Source: Candidatus Omnitrophota bacterium
Lineage (GTDB): Bacteria; Omnitrophota; Koll11; Gygaellales; JAQTUY01
Assembly: GCA_028707105.1 (NCBI GenBank)
Contig: JAQTUY010000024.1
Location: forward strand, 1-16,407
DNA length: 16,407 nucleotides
Reading direction: 5' to 3'
Part shown: in pieces, positions 1-7,163 of the stretch
How positions within the stretch are numbered: the stretch's first letter is position 1
How the letters are laid out: every line of letters begins with the position of its first letter
Made by a program: the position numbers and the translations under genes
Notes under the pieces: generated by a model
Databases searched by the model: none
Told to the model about the DNA's origin: nothing
Seen by the model: only the letters and a program-made list of their open reading frames with translations

Positions 1-1460
1 GCCTGCTGAACAGCCCTGTTGATCTCGGTCAGGATACTGGCGACCTTCATAATAAACTCTTTACCTTCCACAACTTCCCTGGAACTGCTCTCTATGGAAG
101 TTACGGCGCGGCCGGTCTCCGACTGGATGGTCTTGATCAGAGCGCCTATCTTCCTTACCGCGTCGGTAGATTCCTCGGCCAGCTTCCTGACCTCTTCGGC
201 TACGACGGCAAAACCCCTTCCCGCCTCTCCCGCGCGGGCAGCCTCAATAGCGGCGTTCAAAGCCAAAAGGTTGGTCTGGTCGGCAATAACGGTAATGGTA
301 TCGGTGATCTCTCCGATCTGCTGGGACTTCTCCCCCAGCCCCTGGATGACGCTGGTAGCGTTATTCACGGTGGAGGTCAGGCGGTTTATTTTCTCGACTG
401 CCTCCTCAATGACTATCCGTCCGGCTTCGGCTTTTTTAGTTATCTGGCTGACGCCCTGCGCGGAACTCTGGGCGTTAGAAGCGACTTGTTTTAAGGAACT
501 GGACATCTCATCGATGATCTTGTGGGTATCCTCGACCCTCTTTGCCTGGGTGGTGATACCTCTGGATATCTGCTGGATGGCGTTGGATATTTCCTGGGTG
601 GAAGCGTTTATCTCCTGGGCAGAACTTGATAATTCCTCAGCCGAAAGGGAAACATTATCGGCTGTGGACCTGACCCGGCTGACCATACTGTGCATAAAAG
701 TAATGATCCTGTTAAATGCTACGGCCAGGGCCCCTACTTCGTCATCCCCGCCCACACCGATCTTCTGGGTCAGGTCACCGGCTTTAGAAGCGAGGTTTTC
801 CGCGCCTTCAATAAGTTTCTTAACCGGATTGATCAGGGTCCTCTGCAAGAAAAAGAAGATTAGGACGCTGATGATCAATAATGACACGACCAGGGAAAGG
901 ATATTACGGTTGAGGACATCACTGATGGCATTCTCGGTGCGGAACCAATTCAGAGAAAGACAAACAGCTCCGATGACATTCCTGCCGGAAGCATTATCAA
1001 ATATGGGGACAATGCGCAGGTAGGCATCGATCCTGGAATCCCCCTTTATAACGGGCTGGAGGGCTTCGACTACTTCCTTCTTCGCGATCGCCCTGTCTAA
1101 ACCGGGTACGCTGTAAACGCTGCCTATTTTATTTCTATCTTTGCTGAATAAGACTGTGCCCCGGGAGTCAACGACAAACAAGCTCTCTATTTCCGCGGGG
1201 CTGGACAGGTCCTTGACAAAAAGTTCAAGCATCTCCTTGTCAACAGGAGCATTATTATCGGGTTGTATCGCTTTTTGCACTAAATGCGCGATGCCATTGG
1301 AGAATAGGCGGGAAGTATTCTTAGCCTCGGTCTTAAGCATCTCGGTCTGGTACTTATTTATGATCCATAACCTGACGCCGAGTATAACGATGAGGGTAAG
1401 TAATATGCACGCCAAGATCTTTGTGCCGATACTCTTATTAAATCCCCCAAAAATCTGCAT
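1..1460 (-). CDS. Methyl-accepting chemotaxis protein, C-terminus cut by window edge
   Basis: Transmembrane chemoreceptor that would signal to CheA/CheW. The frame is open from an ATG at 1460 to the window edge (about 486 codons visible, reading frame 3-1460). Visible parts: short cytoplasmic N-terminus, membrane segment at about residues 10-30, an extracytoplasmic sensor region at about 33-180 that looks Cache-like (it includes [13 protein letters not shown] and a [10 protein letters not shown] stretch), a second membrane segment at about 182-205, a HAMP domain, then a long helical signalling domain. The highly conserved hairpin tip is present ([20 protein letters not shown] followed by a [18 protein letters not shown] stretch, roughly residues 390-430). 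The start is supported by AGGAG at 1466-1470. The last stretch, perhaps 80-100 residues, lies outside. No CheA/CheW genes are in the window. Family assignment is certain; the ligand is unknown. Confidence 0.97.
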   Translation of the reverse strand, partial: MQIFGGFNKSIGTKILACILLTLIVILGVRLWIINKYQTEMLKTEAKNTSRLFSNGIAHLVQKAIQPDNNAPVDKEMLELFVKDLSSPAEIESLFVVDSRGTVLFSKDRNKIGSVYSVPGLDRAIAKKEVVEALQPVIKGDSRIDAYLRIVPIFDNASGRNVIGAVCLSLNWFRTENAISDVLNRNILSLVVSLLIISVLIFFFLQRTLINPVKKLIEGAENLASKAGDLTQKIGVGGDDEVGALAVAFNRIITFMHSMVSRVRSTADNVSLSAEELSSSAQEINASTQEISNAIQQISRGITTQAKRVEDTHKIIDEMSSSLKQVASNAQSSAQGVSQITKKAEAGRIVIEEAVEKINRLTSTVNNATSVIQGLGEKSQQIGEITDTITVIADQTNLLALNAAIEAARAGEAGRGFAVVAEEVRKLAEESTDAVRKIGALIKTIQSETGRAVTSIESSSREVVEGKEFIMKVASILTEINRAVQQ

Positions 1461-1464
1461 CCGG

Positions 1465-1515
1465 TCTCCTAGCCCACGAGGGCACACCTACGCCTTAACC
1501 AATTGCGTAGGGTGT
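1465..1515 (-). promoter_or_regulatory. Two-hairpin leader RNA before the MCP gene (copy 1)
   Basis: Reading the minus strand, hairpin 1 (1515-1484) pairs ACACCCTACGC with GCGTAGGTGT around the 11-nt loop AATTGGTTAAG: 7 bp next to the loop, one bulged C, then 3 bp. It is followed at once by hairpin 2 (1483-1472), GCCC-TCGT-GGGC, then AGGAGA (1470-1465) and the MCP ATG at 1460. The same architecture precedes the PfpI gene. There is no T tract, so it is not an intrinsic terminator. It lies in the predicted 5' UTR. Closeness of hairpin 2 to the SD suggests translational control. I do not recognise the family; that it is regulatory is an inference from two copies. Confidence 0.7.
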
Positions 1516-1539
1516 CAATATTCACAACCGTCGTATTTT

Positions 1540-1568
1540 ATAATAAGCCTTTTAAGCTAATTTGTCAA
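1540..1568 (-). promoter_or_regulatory. Sigma70-type promoter for the MCP gene
   Basis: On the minus strand TTGACA (1568-1563) is followed after 17 nt by TATTAT (1545-1540): a perfect -35 box, optimal spacing and a good -10 box. Transcription would start near 1533, giving a leader of about 73 nt that contains both hairpins of the copy 1 motif. It lies between the PfpI stop (1582-1584) and the MCP start. Confidence 0.8.
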
Positions 1569-1581
1569 GACAGATAAAAAC

Positions 1582-2190
1582 CTAATATTTCAGGGCTCTG
1601 AGTATCTCTACGCCAAATTCGACCGCGGCTGAAGGGCCGTTAGCGGTAATAATATTGCCGTCCTTCTCGACGGACCTGCCGGTATAATCGGCGCCCAGGG
1701 CTTTAAGCTCTGCCTCTTGAGAAGGGTGCACTGTAGCCCTCTTTCCGTTTAGAATGCCGGCCTTACCCAAAGTGATCGGGGCGATGCATATCGCGGCCAC
1801 TATCTTATTGAACGCGACGGCGTTGCGCGCCAGCTTATGGGCAAAGGGATTATCCCAATATTCAGTCGAACCCTCGCCGCCGATAAAGATCACGGCGTCA
1901 AAATCCCCCATATTAACATCGGTAAAAAGCATATCGGGCTTAACCCTGGCGCCGAGAGAACCCTTGGCTTCATCAAGAGTGGAAGAGGCCACCTTGACCA
2001 GGATACCCTCTTTTTCGAGGACCTGCTTGGGAGGAAAAAATTCATCATCCCTGAACTCCACGCGCGGGATTATCATCACTACTTTCTTAATGGCCGCGTC
2101 CTGGGCGTAAACGCAGGAAATAAACACTAAAGCGCAGAAACTTAGTAAAAAAGCCTGAAATCTAAACCCCGGAACTTTGATCCTCATCAT
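1582..2190 (-). CDS. Exported DJ-1/PfpI-family protein
   Basis: A 202-residue protein of the class I glutamine amidotransferase-like superfamily (DJ-1/PfpI: proteases, chaperones, glyoxalases or deglycases). The N-terminus is a clear signal peptide: positive start, hydrophobic core at about residues 13-26, and a VYA|QD signal peptidase I site after A29. The fold signature follows: E50 in RDDEFFPP (the conserved acidic residue beside the active site) and C135 in the nucleophile elbow AAICIAPI. The usual PfpI Cys-His pair is absent because Ile follows the Cys, so it is closer to the DJ-1 side. Start choice: ATG at 2190 (or 2187) follows AGGAGG at 2201-2196; a longer GTG start at 2223 would lie inside the leader hairpin and is rejected. 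Function is probably envelope stress or protein quality control, not provable here. Confidence 0.9.
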   Translation of the reverse strand: MMRIKVPGFRFQAFLLSFCALVFISCVYAQDAAIKKVVMIIPRVEFRDDEFFPPKQVLEKEGILVKVASSTLDEAKGSLGARVKPDMLFTDVNMGDFDAVIFIGGEGSTEYWDNPFAHKLARNAVAFNKIVAAICIAPITLGKAGILNGKRATVHPSQEAELKALGADYTGRSVEKDGNIITANGPSAAVEFGVEILRALKY

Positions 2191-2195
2191 GACTA

Positions 2196-2247
2196 CCTCC
2201 TCATTCACAAGAATGACACCCACGCCTTCAGCAATTGCGTGGGGTGC
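2196..2247 (-). promoter_or_regulatory. Two-hairpin leader RNA before the PfpI gene (copy 2)
   Basis: Minus strand: hairpin 1 (2247-2216) pairs GCACCCCACGC with GCGTGGGTGT around the loop AATTGCTGAAG, again 7 bp, a bulged C and 3 outer pairs (one G-T). Hairpin 2 (2215-2202) is CATTC-TTGT-GAATG, followed directly by AGGAGG (2201-2196). Compared with copy 1, the fifth pair of hairpin 1 changes from T-A to C-G, and hairpin 2 has an almost wholly different but complementary stem. In both copies five bases separate the T(C/T)GT loop from AGGAG. The 5' edge touches the acetate kinase stop codon. Confidence 0.7.
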
Positions 2248-3296
2248 TATATTATTTTATCGGCCTGACGGGCGATCATCAATTCTTCATTAGTGGGAAT
2301 GACCAGGACGCGCGGTTTCTTCTTAAAATAGGACAGGGCGTCCCGGCATATTTCGGCCCTGACATCAGCCTGATGCTCTCCGATCCCGGCGGTAAAGACC
2401 ACGGCATCGGTTCCCCCCATTATCGCGGCGTAGGCGCCGATATATTTTTTTATCCGGTGGATAAAAACCTGTATGGCCAGGCGGCAGCGCTTATTTGACG
2501 CGGATGCTTTTTCCACGGCGCGCATATCGTTGCTTAAACCGGATATCCCTTTAAGCCCGCTTTCCTTATTTAAGATGTTATCGATCTCATGGATGCTCTT
2601 TCCCTGGTTTTGCATGATATATGTCACCAGGGCCGGATCTATATCCCCGCAGCGCGTACCCATCACCAGGCCCTCAAGCGGAGTAAAACCCATGGACGTG
2701 TCCACGGGCTTGCCTTTGTCGACGGCGGTTATGCTGCAGCCGTTGCCCAGGTGGCAGGTAATGATCTTTAAACGGGATAGCGGTTTCTTTAATATCCTGG
2801 CCGCCTCATGAGCGACATACTCATGGCTTGTACCGTGGAAACCGTATCTTCTTATCCTGAACTTTTCGTAATATTCATAGGGTATGGCATAAATATAGGA
2901 GTAATCCGGCAGGGCCTGATAGAATGCGGTATCAAATACGGCCACCTGCGGCACGGAAGGCAGCAGCCTCTTACAAGCCAGGATACCCTCTAAGTTAGCC
3001 GGATTATGCAGGGGGGCAAGCTGGATGCACTGCCTGATATTTTTTATAGTCTGCTCGTTTATTAGAGCGGGTTCTTTAAATTTCTCCCCGCCGTGGACTA
3101 CGCGGTGGCCGACCACATCGATACCGTCCACCCGGGACAAAACCAATTCCACCCCCTGGTGATGATTGGCTATCTTGCTGCCTTTCTCGCCTATCTTTTC
3201 GATCAACCCCTGAGCAATGACCTTAGCCTGGGGCATAATGAACGATTTATACTTTATCGATGAGCTTCCACAGTTGATAACCAGGACTTTTTTCAT
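2247..3296 (-). CDS. ackA: Acetate kinase, short form
   Basis: Interconverts acetyl phosphate + ADP and acetate + ATP in the cytoplasm, the second step of the Pta-AckA pathway. Family motifs and catalytic residues are visible: N8 in INCGSSSIKY, R65 in GHRVVHGG, D122 in FDTAF, H154 in YGFHGTSH, R215 in GTRCGDIDP and E337 in PTNEELMIA. The protein has 349 residues against about 400 usual. The shortening is in two places, the segment between about residues 36 and 64 and the one just before PTNEE, where the usual G-I-x-L/I-D...N stretch is missing. Start: ATG at 3296, 2 nt after the pta stop; an upstream extension to 3380 would overlap pta by about 80 nt and lacks homology. Translation is probably coupled to pta. 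Confidence 0.96.
   Translation of the reverse strand: MKKVLVINCGSSSIKYKSFIMPQAKVIAQGLIEKIGEKGSKIANHHQGVELVLSRVDGIDVVGHRVVHGGEKFKEPALINEQTIKNIRQCIQLAPLHNPANLEGILACKRLLPSVPQVAVFDTAFYQALPDYSYIYAIPYEYYEKFRIRRYGFHGTSHEYVAHEAARILKKPLSRLKIITCHLGNGCSITAVDKGKPVDTSMGFTPLEGLVMGTRCGDIDPALVTYIMQNQGKSIHEIDNILNKESGLKGISGLSNDMRAVEKASASNKRCRLAIQVFIHRIKKYIGAYAAIMGGTDAVVFTAGIGEHQADVRAEICRDALSYFKKKPRVLVIPTNEELMIARQADKII
2254..2282 (-). promoter_or_regulatory. Probable promoter for the PfpI gene inside the end of ackA
   Basis: Minus strand TTGATG (2282-2277), 17 nt, then TAAAAT (2259-2254). The -10 box matches 5 of 6 and the -35 box 4 of 6 of the sigma70 consensus. Start of transcription would be near 2247, at the first base of the leader hairpin. 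It is embedded in the last codons of acetate kinase, so coding constraint may explain part of the match. Confidence 0.5.
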
Positions 3297-3298
3297 GG

Positions 3299-4231
3299 CT
3301 AGGCTTGCGCCCTTATCGCGGTTACCGCTGCGCAATCTACTATATCGTCCACCGTACAGCCGCGGGAAAGATCGCTGCATGGTTTATTCAGCCCCATGAT
3401 CAACGGGCCGAGCGCCCTGGCTTTGGCCAGCCGCTGCACCAGCTTATAACTAATGTTGCCGGAATTCAGGTCCGGGAAGATAAGAACGTTGGCTCTGCCC
3501 TGGATGGGACTGTCGGGATATTTGATCTGCGTGACCTCAGGGATGATCGCGGCATCCACCTGTAATTCTCCGTCGACCAGAAGATCCGGCTGCATCTGGC
3601 GCGCCAGGGCCAGGGCCTCTTTAACCTTATCCACAAGCCTGCCGGCGCTTGAGCCTCTGGTGGAGTAACTTAAAAAAGCTACCCGCGGAGTCAACCCTAA
3701 AACCTTTTTCGCCAGTTCCGCGGAAGCTACCGCTATACACCCCAGCTGCCTGGGATTAGGATCGGGGATAATGCCGCAATCGGCGAATACGAACGTCCCG
3801 TTGTCGCCATATTCGCAATCCGGGACAGCCATAATAAAACAACTGGCAGCTATCCCAAACCTCTCATTAATGCCCAGGCAATGTATGGCCGCCCTTGCCA
3901 CATCAGCCGTAGTATGGCTGGCCCCCGCGACGCAGCCGTCTACCACTCCGTTCCTGGCCATCATTTCGGCGATATAAAGAGGATCCTGCATGACCTGCCT
4001 TGCCTGCTCTATGGTCATACCCTTGGCTTTACGCAGTTCATAATACTGCTGGGCGTATTTTTCTTTTTCTTCTCCGGCGACCTTACCGGCGTCGACAAAA
4101 ACAACCTTGACGATCTTTTCTTTCTCCAGTATCCGGGCAGCCTCCAAAGTGCGCTCGTCTTCCATTTCAGGCAGCGCGATGGTTTTGAGGTCAGAGGCGG
4201 CCTTACGCCTGATCATGCTTATAGTATCCAT
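3299..4231 (-). CDS. pta: Phosphate acetyltransferase, catalytic domain form
   Basis: Converts acetyl-CoA + phosphate to acetyl phosphate + CoA. The 310 residues match the short, single-domain phosphotransacetylases. Visible signatures are the N-terminal ALPEMEDERTLEAARIL stretch, VDGCVAGASHTTADVARAA, FADCGIIPDPNPRQLGCIA and FLSYSTRGSSAGRLVDKV, followed by PDLLVDGELQVDAA near the CoA-binding end. There is no N-terminal BioD/DRTGG extension; that domain is encoded by the gene just upstream, with 3 nt between the two genes. The start at 4231 has AAAGGATG at 4246-4239, which lies partly in the end of the preceding gene. Gene order DRTGG protein-pta-ackA is a clean acetate module. Confidence 0.96.
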   Translation of the reverse strand: MDTISMIRRKAASDLKTIALPEMEDERTLEAARILEKEKIVKVVFVDAGKVAGEEKEKYAQQYYELRKAKGMTIEQARQVMQDPLYIAEMMARNGVVDGCVAGASHTTADVARAAIHCLGINERFGIAASCFIMAVPDCEYGDNGTFVFADCGIIPDPNPRQLGCIAVASAELAKKVLGLTPRVAFLSYSTRGSSAGRLVDKVKEALALARQMQPDLLVDGELQVDAAIIPEVTQIKYPDSPIQGRANVLIFPDLNSGNISYKLVQRLAKARALGPLIMGLNKPCSDLSRGCTVDDIVDCAAVTAIRAQA

Positions 4232-4234
4232 ATA

Positions 4235-5326
4235 TCACATCCTTTCTACGATCTTATCCAGATCAACATAATCTTTTATGAACTTAACAGCCATTTCTAT
4301 TTTATCTTTATCTTCAGGCCTGATCTTGACCGTCAGGTCATGAATAGTCGAAGCTACATCATAAGTATCGTTCCTGGTCAATAAAACCGGAATAGACTTT
4401 TCCTCCAGCGTATCCATAATATCTTTGGAAGGCATGATCCCGCCCGTTAAGACGATACTTGCTATCTTGAGTTCCTCTTTGTTGTCGTCCTTGACGCAGC
4501 TAAGCGCCATTTTGATAATGTCCTCCCTGTCTCCGGGAGTAATAAGGAGAGTATGGTCCACGATATACGGAAGGCAATCAGCCGGGGTCATCGCTCCGAC
4601 TATGATCTTAGACAGCACGCGGTTAAGCGACTTACTTCCGCATAACAACTTGTAATCCGTTTCTTCCAGGATCTGGCTTACCTTGGGATAGGAAAGAATA
4701 GGGTTATAAGGCATCACCCCGAAAACTTCCACTCCCTTCCTGGCCAACCCCTGCTTTACCAGTTTCTTTATCTTGTCAAATTTCTCCGGCAATACCTTGT
4801 TGACTATTACGCCGGCGACCTTGACCCCTTCTTTTTCAAATAACGCTTTATTAAGGAGTATTTCGTCAATTGGGCGGCCGACCCCGCCGGATGAGATTAT
4901 AATGACCTTGGAACCAAGCAGGCGGGCCACCTTGGCGTTGGAATGGTCGAATACCGAACCCACTCCCGCGTGGCCGGTGCCTTCTATGACCACGAGGTCG
5001 CAGCCCTTGGTCAAATGCCCGTAAGATTGCCGGATCTGTTTGCTGATGCTGCCCGGATCGGGCTTGACGATATAAGTCTCGGTAAAGCCCTTTTCTACCG
5101 CTATCGGGCTCATGTCCTTAAGCTGGCTCTTTTTTATCCCGAGCACATGCTCGACGAGGACTGAATCCTCGTCTACCTTTTGGCCTTCTTCTTCGAGATA
5201 GCGCTGCCCGATAGGCTTGATGAAAGAGACATTCTTAAACCTGTTTTTGAGGTTACAGATAAGGCCGAGGCTTACAGTGGTCTTACCGTCATTCTGCTTT
5301 GTAGCGGCTATAAATATCTTTTTCAT
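4235..5326 (-). CDS. BioD-like/DRTGG domain protein, stand-alone Pta regulatory region
   Basis: A 363-residue protein with the architecture of the N-terminal, non-catalytic part of long (E. coli-type) phosphotransacetylase. Residues 1 to about 210 form a dethiobiotin-synthetase-like P-loop domain: FIAATKQNDGKTT holds the GKT of the nucleotide-binding loop (residues 14-16), and CDLVVIEGTGHAGVGSVFD and IIISSGGVGRPIDEI follow. Residues about 215-325 are a DRTGG domain (VGAMTPADCLPYI, TPGDREDIIKMAL, IASIVLTGGIMP). In the long enzymes this region affects activity and allosteric control; here it is separate and precedes pta in the same operon, so a partner or regulator of Pta is a reasonable inference. 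Its ATG shares one base with the thioredoxin stop (TAATG), and no clear SD is visible, so translation is coupled. Confidence 0.9.
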   Translation of the reverse strand: MKKIFIAATKQNDGKTTVSLGLICNLKNRFKNVSFIKPIGQRYLEEEGQKVDEDSVLVEHVLGIKKSQLKDMSPIAVEKGFTETYIVKPDPGSISKQIRQSYGHLTKGCDLVVIEGTGHAGVGSVFDHSNAKVARLLGSKVIIISSGGVGRPIDEILLNKALFEKEGVKVAGVIVNKVLPEKFDKIKKLVKQGLARKGVEVFGVMPYNPILSYPKVSQILEETDYKLLCGSKSLNRVLSKIIVGAMTPADCLPYIVDHTLLITPGDREDIIKMALSCVKDDNKEELKIASIVLTGGIMPSKDIMDTLEEKSIPVLLTRNDTYDVASTIHDLTVKIRPEDKDKIEMAVKFIKDYVDLDKIVERM

Positions 5327-5649
5327 TAAAGCAGGACTTCGTCAATCTTGCTCTTTAATTGCGGCTTGGGCAGAGCCCCGACTACCTGGTCCATGACCTC
5401 GCCCTTTTTAAAAAACATCAGCGTAGGCACGGACATCACCCCATAACGGCCCGGCACCTGAGGGCTCTCATCCACATCGAGCTTGCCGATCTTCACCCTT
5501 CCGGCGTACTCCTTGGATAATTCCTCCAGTATCGGGGCGACCATCTTGCAGGGGCCGCACCAGGTAGCGTAGATATCTACGACGACCGGCAGATCGGACT
5601 GCAGAACCTCACTTTTGAAATTATTATCCGTTAAATGTATTGTTCCCAT
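5326..5649 (-). CDS. trxA: Thioredoxin
   Basis: A 107-residue cytoplasmic disulfide reductase of classic size. The active site WCGPC is at residues 30-34, the cis-proline loop is VPT with P75, and the N-terminus MGTIHLTDNNF matches thioredoxin 1 proteins. The start at 5649 was chosen on that homology. An upstream TTG (5685) would add a 12-residue hydrophobic stretch without positive charges, which does not look like a signal peptide. No clear SD precedes either start. It lies 42 nt downstream of the acyltransferase stop and overlaps the next gene by one base, so it is an operon member. Which protein it reduces is unknown. Confidence 0.95.
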   Translation of the reverse strand: MGTIHLTDNNFKSEVLQSDLPVVVDIYATWCGPCKMVAPILEELSKEYAGRVKIGKLDVDESPQVPGRYGVMSVPTLMFFKKGEVMDQVVGALPKPQLKSKIDEVLL

Positions 5650-5691
5650 AGTCAAAAGCATAACAAAAACACAAACTAATTGCAAGGAATT

Positions 5692-6294
5692 TCAATTCAA
5701 CAGTTCCTGCACCGCGGACATTATCTTATTGGAAGCATCCAGCAATATTTCCTTGGAGGCATTCGCCTGCGTAAGCCCGGAAAGATCAATGGGTTTTCCG
5801 ATCCGGACCGTGATCGGATAAAGCCTTATCGAACTCCTGGTGCGGGGCCAGGCCTCGAAGCTCCCCAGTATCCCCACCGGCAGGACTAATACGCAGGATT
5901 CGCGCGCCAGGTGAGCCATGCCGCCCCTGACCTTCCCCAGGCGGCCGTCCTCGGTGCGCCTGCCTTCAGGAAAAATACCGACAATATCGTTATTCTTCAA
6001 CGCGATCACCGCCTGATGCAAAGCGCGTGAATCAGTCTTGCCTCTGGTGCGGATAAAACGCAGCTGTTTTAAGATCCACTTTACCAGGAGAAGGTCGAAA
6101 TATTCATCGACCACTATCCAGCGTATATAACGCGGTATGGCGGCCGAAATAGCAAAAGGGTCGAGGAAACTGGCGTGATTGGAAACAAGCAGAAAATTCC
6201 TTTTCGCGGGCAGGTTCTCCAGACCCTCCACCTTAAGACGGAAGAATAATTTAAAAAGCAATATAAAAAACAGCCGGGATACCCAATAGAACAT
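5692..6294 (-). CDS. plsC: 1-acyl-sn-glycerol-3-phosphate acyltransferase (PlsC family)
   Basis: A 200-residue membrane-associated acyltransferase that would add the second acyl chain to lysophosphatidic acid in phospholipid synthesis. Motif I is NHASFLD (H40, D45) and motif III is FPEGRR (108-113; FPEGTR is the common form). Further on, VLPVGILGSFEAWPR corresponds to the motif IV area. An N-terminal hydrophobic segment (about residues 3-20) is probably the membrane anchor. The ATG overlaps the stop of the preceding gene (TAATG) and lacks an SD, so it is translationally coupled. Other PlsC-like acyltransferases with different acceptors cannot be excluded; family membership is firm. Confidence 0.9.
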   Translation of the reverse strand: MFYWVSRLFFILLFKLFFRLKVEGLENLPAKRNFLLVSNHASFLDPFAISAAIPRYIRWIVVDEYFDLLLVKWILKQLRFIRTRGKTDSRALHQAVIALKNNDIVGIFPEGRRTEDGRLGKVRGGMAHLARESCVLVLPVGILGSFEAWPRTRSSIRLYPITVRIGKPIDLSGLTQANASKEILLDASNKIMSAVQELLN

Positions 6295-7148
6295 TAAAAT
6301 TTGGCTTGAAGCCTGACCTCCGTGTAAACCCCGCTTTCGATCTGGACCTTTCCTATATCGTCTTTATAATCCAGAAAACGGCCGAACGATCCTCCTACCG
6401 TTATGAAAGTCTGGATATGCTTGTTGACATCATACTCCACCCCGCCGCCGATGCGCTTCTCGCGGTACTTCAGGACAGCGCTTCCGGTATTTCCCCTGGC
6501 TACCTGGAATTCTTCGTTCTCAAAAGCGCCGGTCAATAACACCGCTAAGCGTTCATTCATCCTATACTTAATACTCGGCATTCTGGGAACAAGGTTAAAA
6601 GATAGCTTTTCAGTGGGTTTATAGATCATCCCCGCGAACGGCCAGATATTATATTCATATCCGGGATAAAACGCGGCGCCCGCTATCAAAGTCAGCGTAT
6701 CGCTTGGCTGATAGACTAAAAATGTCTTCTCGGATATGCGGAATGACTCCGAGTCGCCGCTCCAGTTATCGGAATTAAAAGAAGGGCTCACCCTTACTCC
6801 TAAATATACCTTCTCGAAAGGAGTAGGAAGATAGGTGTCCAGGTCAACGTAGATCTGGGTCAACCGCGCAGGCAGGGGGACAGAGATATTCTCTTCATTT
6901 ATCCCCACGAACTCCTGCCCCACCGCGATACTTACCGGCAGCTTATCCGCGATCTTAAAATTGTAACCTACTTCCGCGCCGGACTCAATAAGGCTTATCT
7001 TACCGGGAGCCTGTTCCCGGTCGACAGAAGGCCTGTACCGGAAGTAGGAATCAAATTCAACTGTCGGATTAGTAACTTCTTCGGCCTGTACCTGGATCGC
7101 CGCCCCAAAAATCAAGCCTGCCGTTAACAAGGCTATAAAATATTTCAT
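6294..7148 (-). CDS. Predicted outer-membrane beta-barrel protein
   Basis: A 284-residue exported protein. The signal peptide runs from MKYFIALLTAGLIFG to a QVQA|EE cleavage site at about residue 23. The mature part lacks long hydrophobic helices and has many short alternating strands rich in Tyr, Phe and Gly (SYFRYRPS, KVYLGVRVSPSF, KRIGGGVEYDV). It ends in a terminal Phe (RLQAKF), the usual C-terminal signature recognised by the BAM machinery. Start: the ATG at 7148 has AGGAGG 6 nt before it; the ATG at 7163 would place that SD inside its own codons and is rejected. It supports a Gram-negative envelope. Substrate or ligand is unknown; the specific family is not recognised with certainty. 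Confidence 0.8.
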   Translation of the reverse strand: MKYFIALLTAGLIFGAAIQVQAEEVTNPTVEFDSYFRYRPSVDREQAPGKISLIESGAEVGYNFKIADKLPVSIAVGQEFVGINEENISVPLPARLTQIYVDLDTYLPTPFEKVYLGVRVSPSFNSDNWSGDSESFRISEKTFLVYQPSDTLTLIAGAAFYPGYEYNIWPFAGMIYKPTEKLSFNLVPRMPSIKYRMNERLAVLLTGAFENEEFQVARGNTGSAVLKYREKRIGGGVEYDVNKHIQTFITVGGSFGRFLDYKDDIGKVQIESGVYTEVRLQAKF

Positions 7149-7163
7149 TTTTCCCCTCCTCAT

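Noticed and set aside
1465..1515. Assignment of the leader to a known riboswitch (c-di-GMP GEMM, guanidine-II/III, fluoride, preQ1)
   Set aside because: The conserved cores of those classes, such as the GEMM ACGCAAAGC block or paired ACGR loops of guanidine-II, are not present; the ACGCAA match alone is too short.
19..1560. Two long + strand open frames (19-1023 and 1141-1560)
   Set aside because: They are antisense to the chemoreceptor gene, whose minus-strand translation has unmistakable conserved motifs; the + frames show no recognisable domain or SD.
2191..2223. GTG start at 2223 for the PfpI gene
   Set aside because: It would translate the leader hairpin and the SD; the ATG at 2190 has AGGAGG at good distance and begins a normal signal peptide.
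2216..2247. Hairpin after ackA read as an intrinsic terminator
   Set aside because: The stem is GC-rich but is followed by GTCATTCTTGTG, with no T tract, and the same element sits in front of another gene's SD.
3297..3380. 28-codon N-terminal extension of acetate kinase
   Set aside because: It lies inside the end of pta in another frame, and acetate kinase homology begins exactly at the ATG at 3296.
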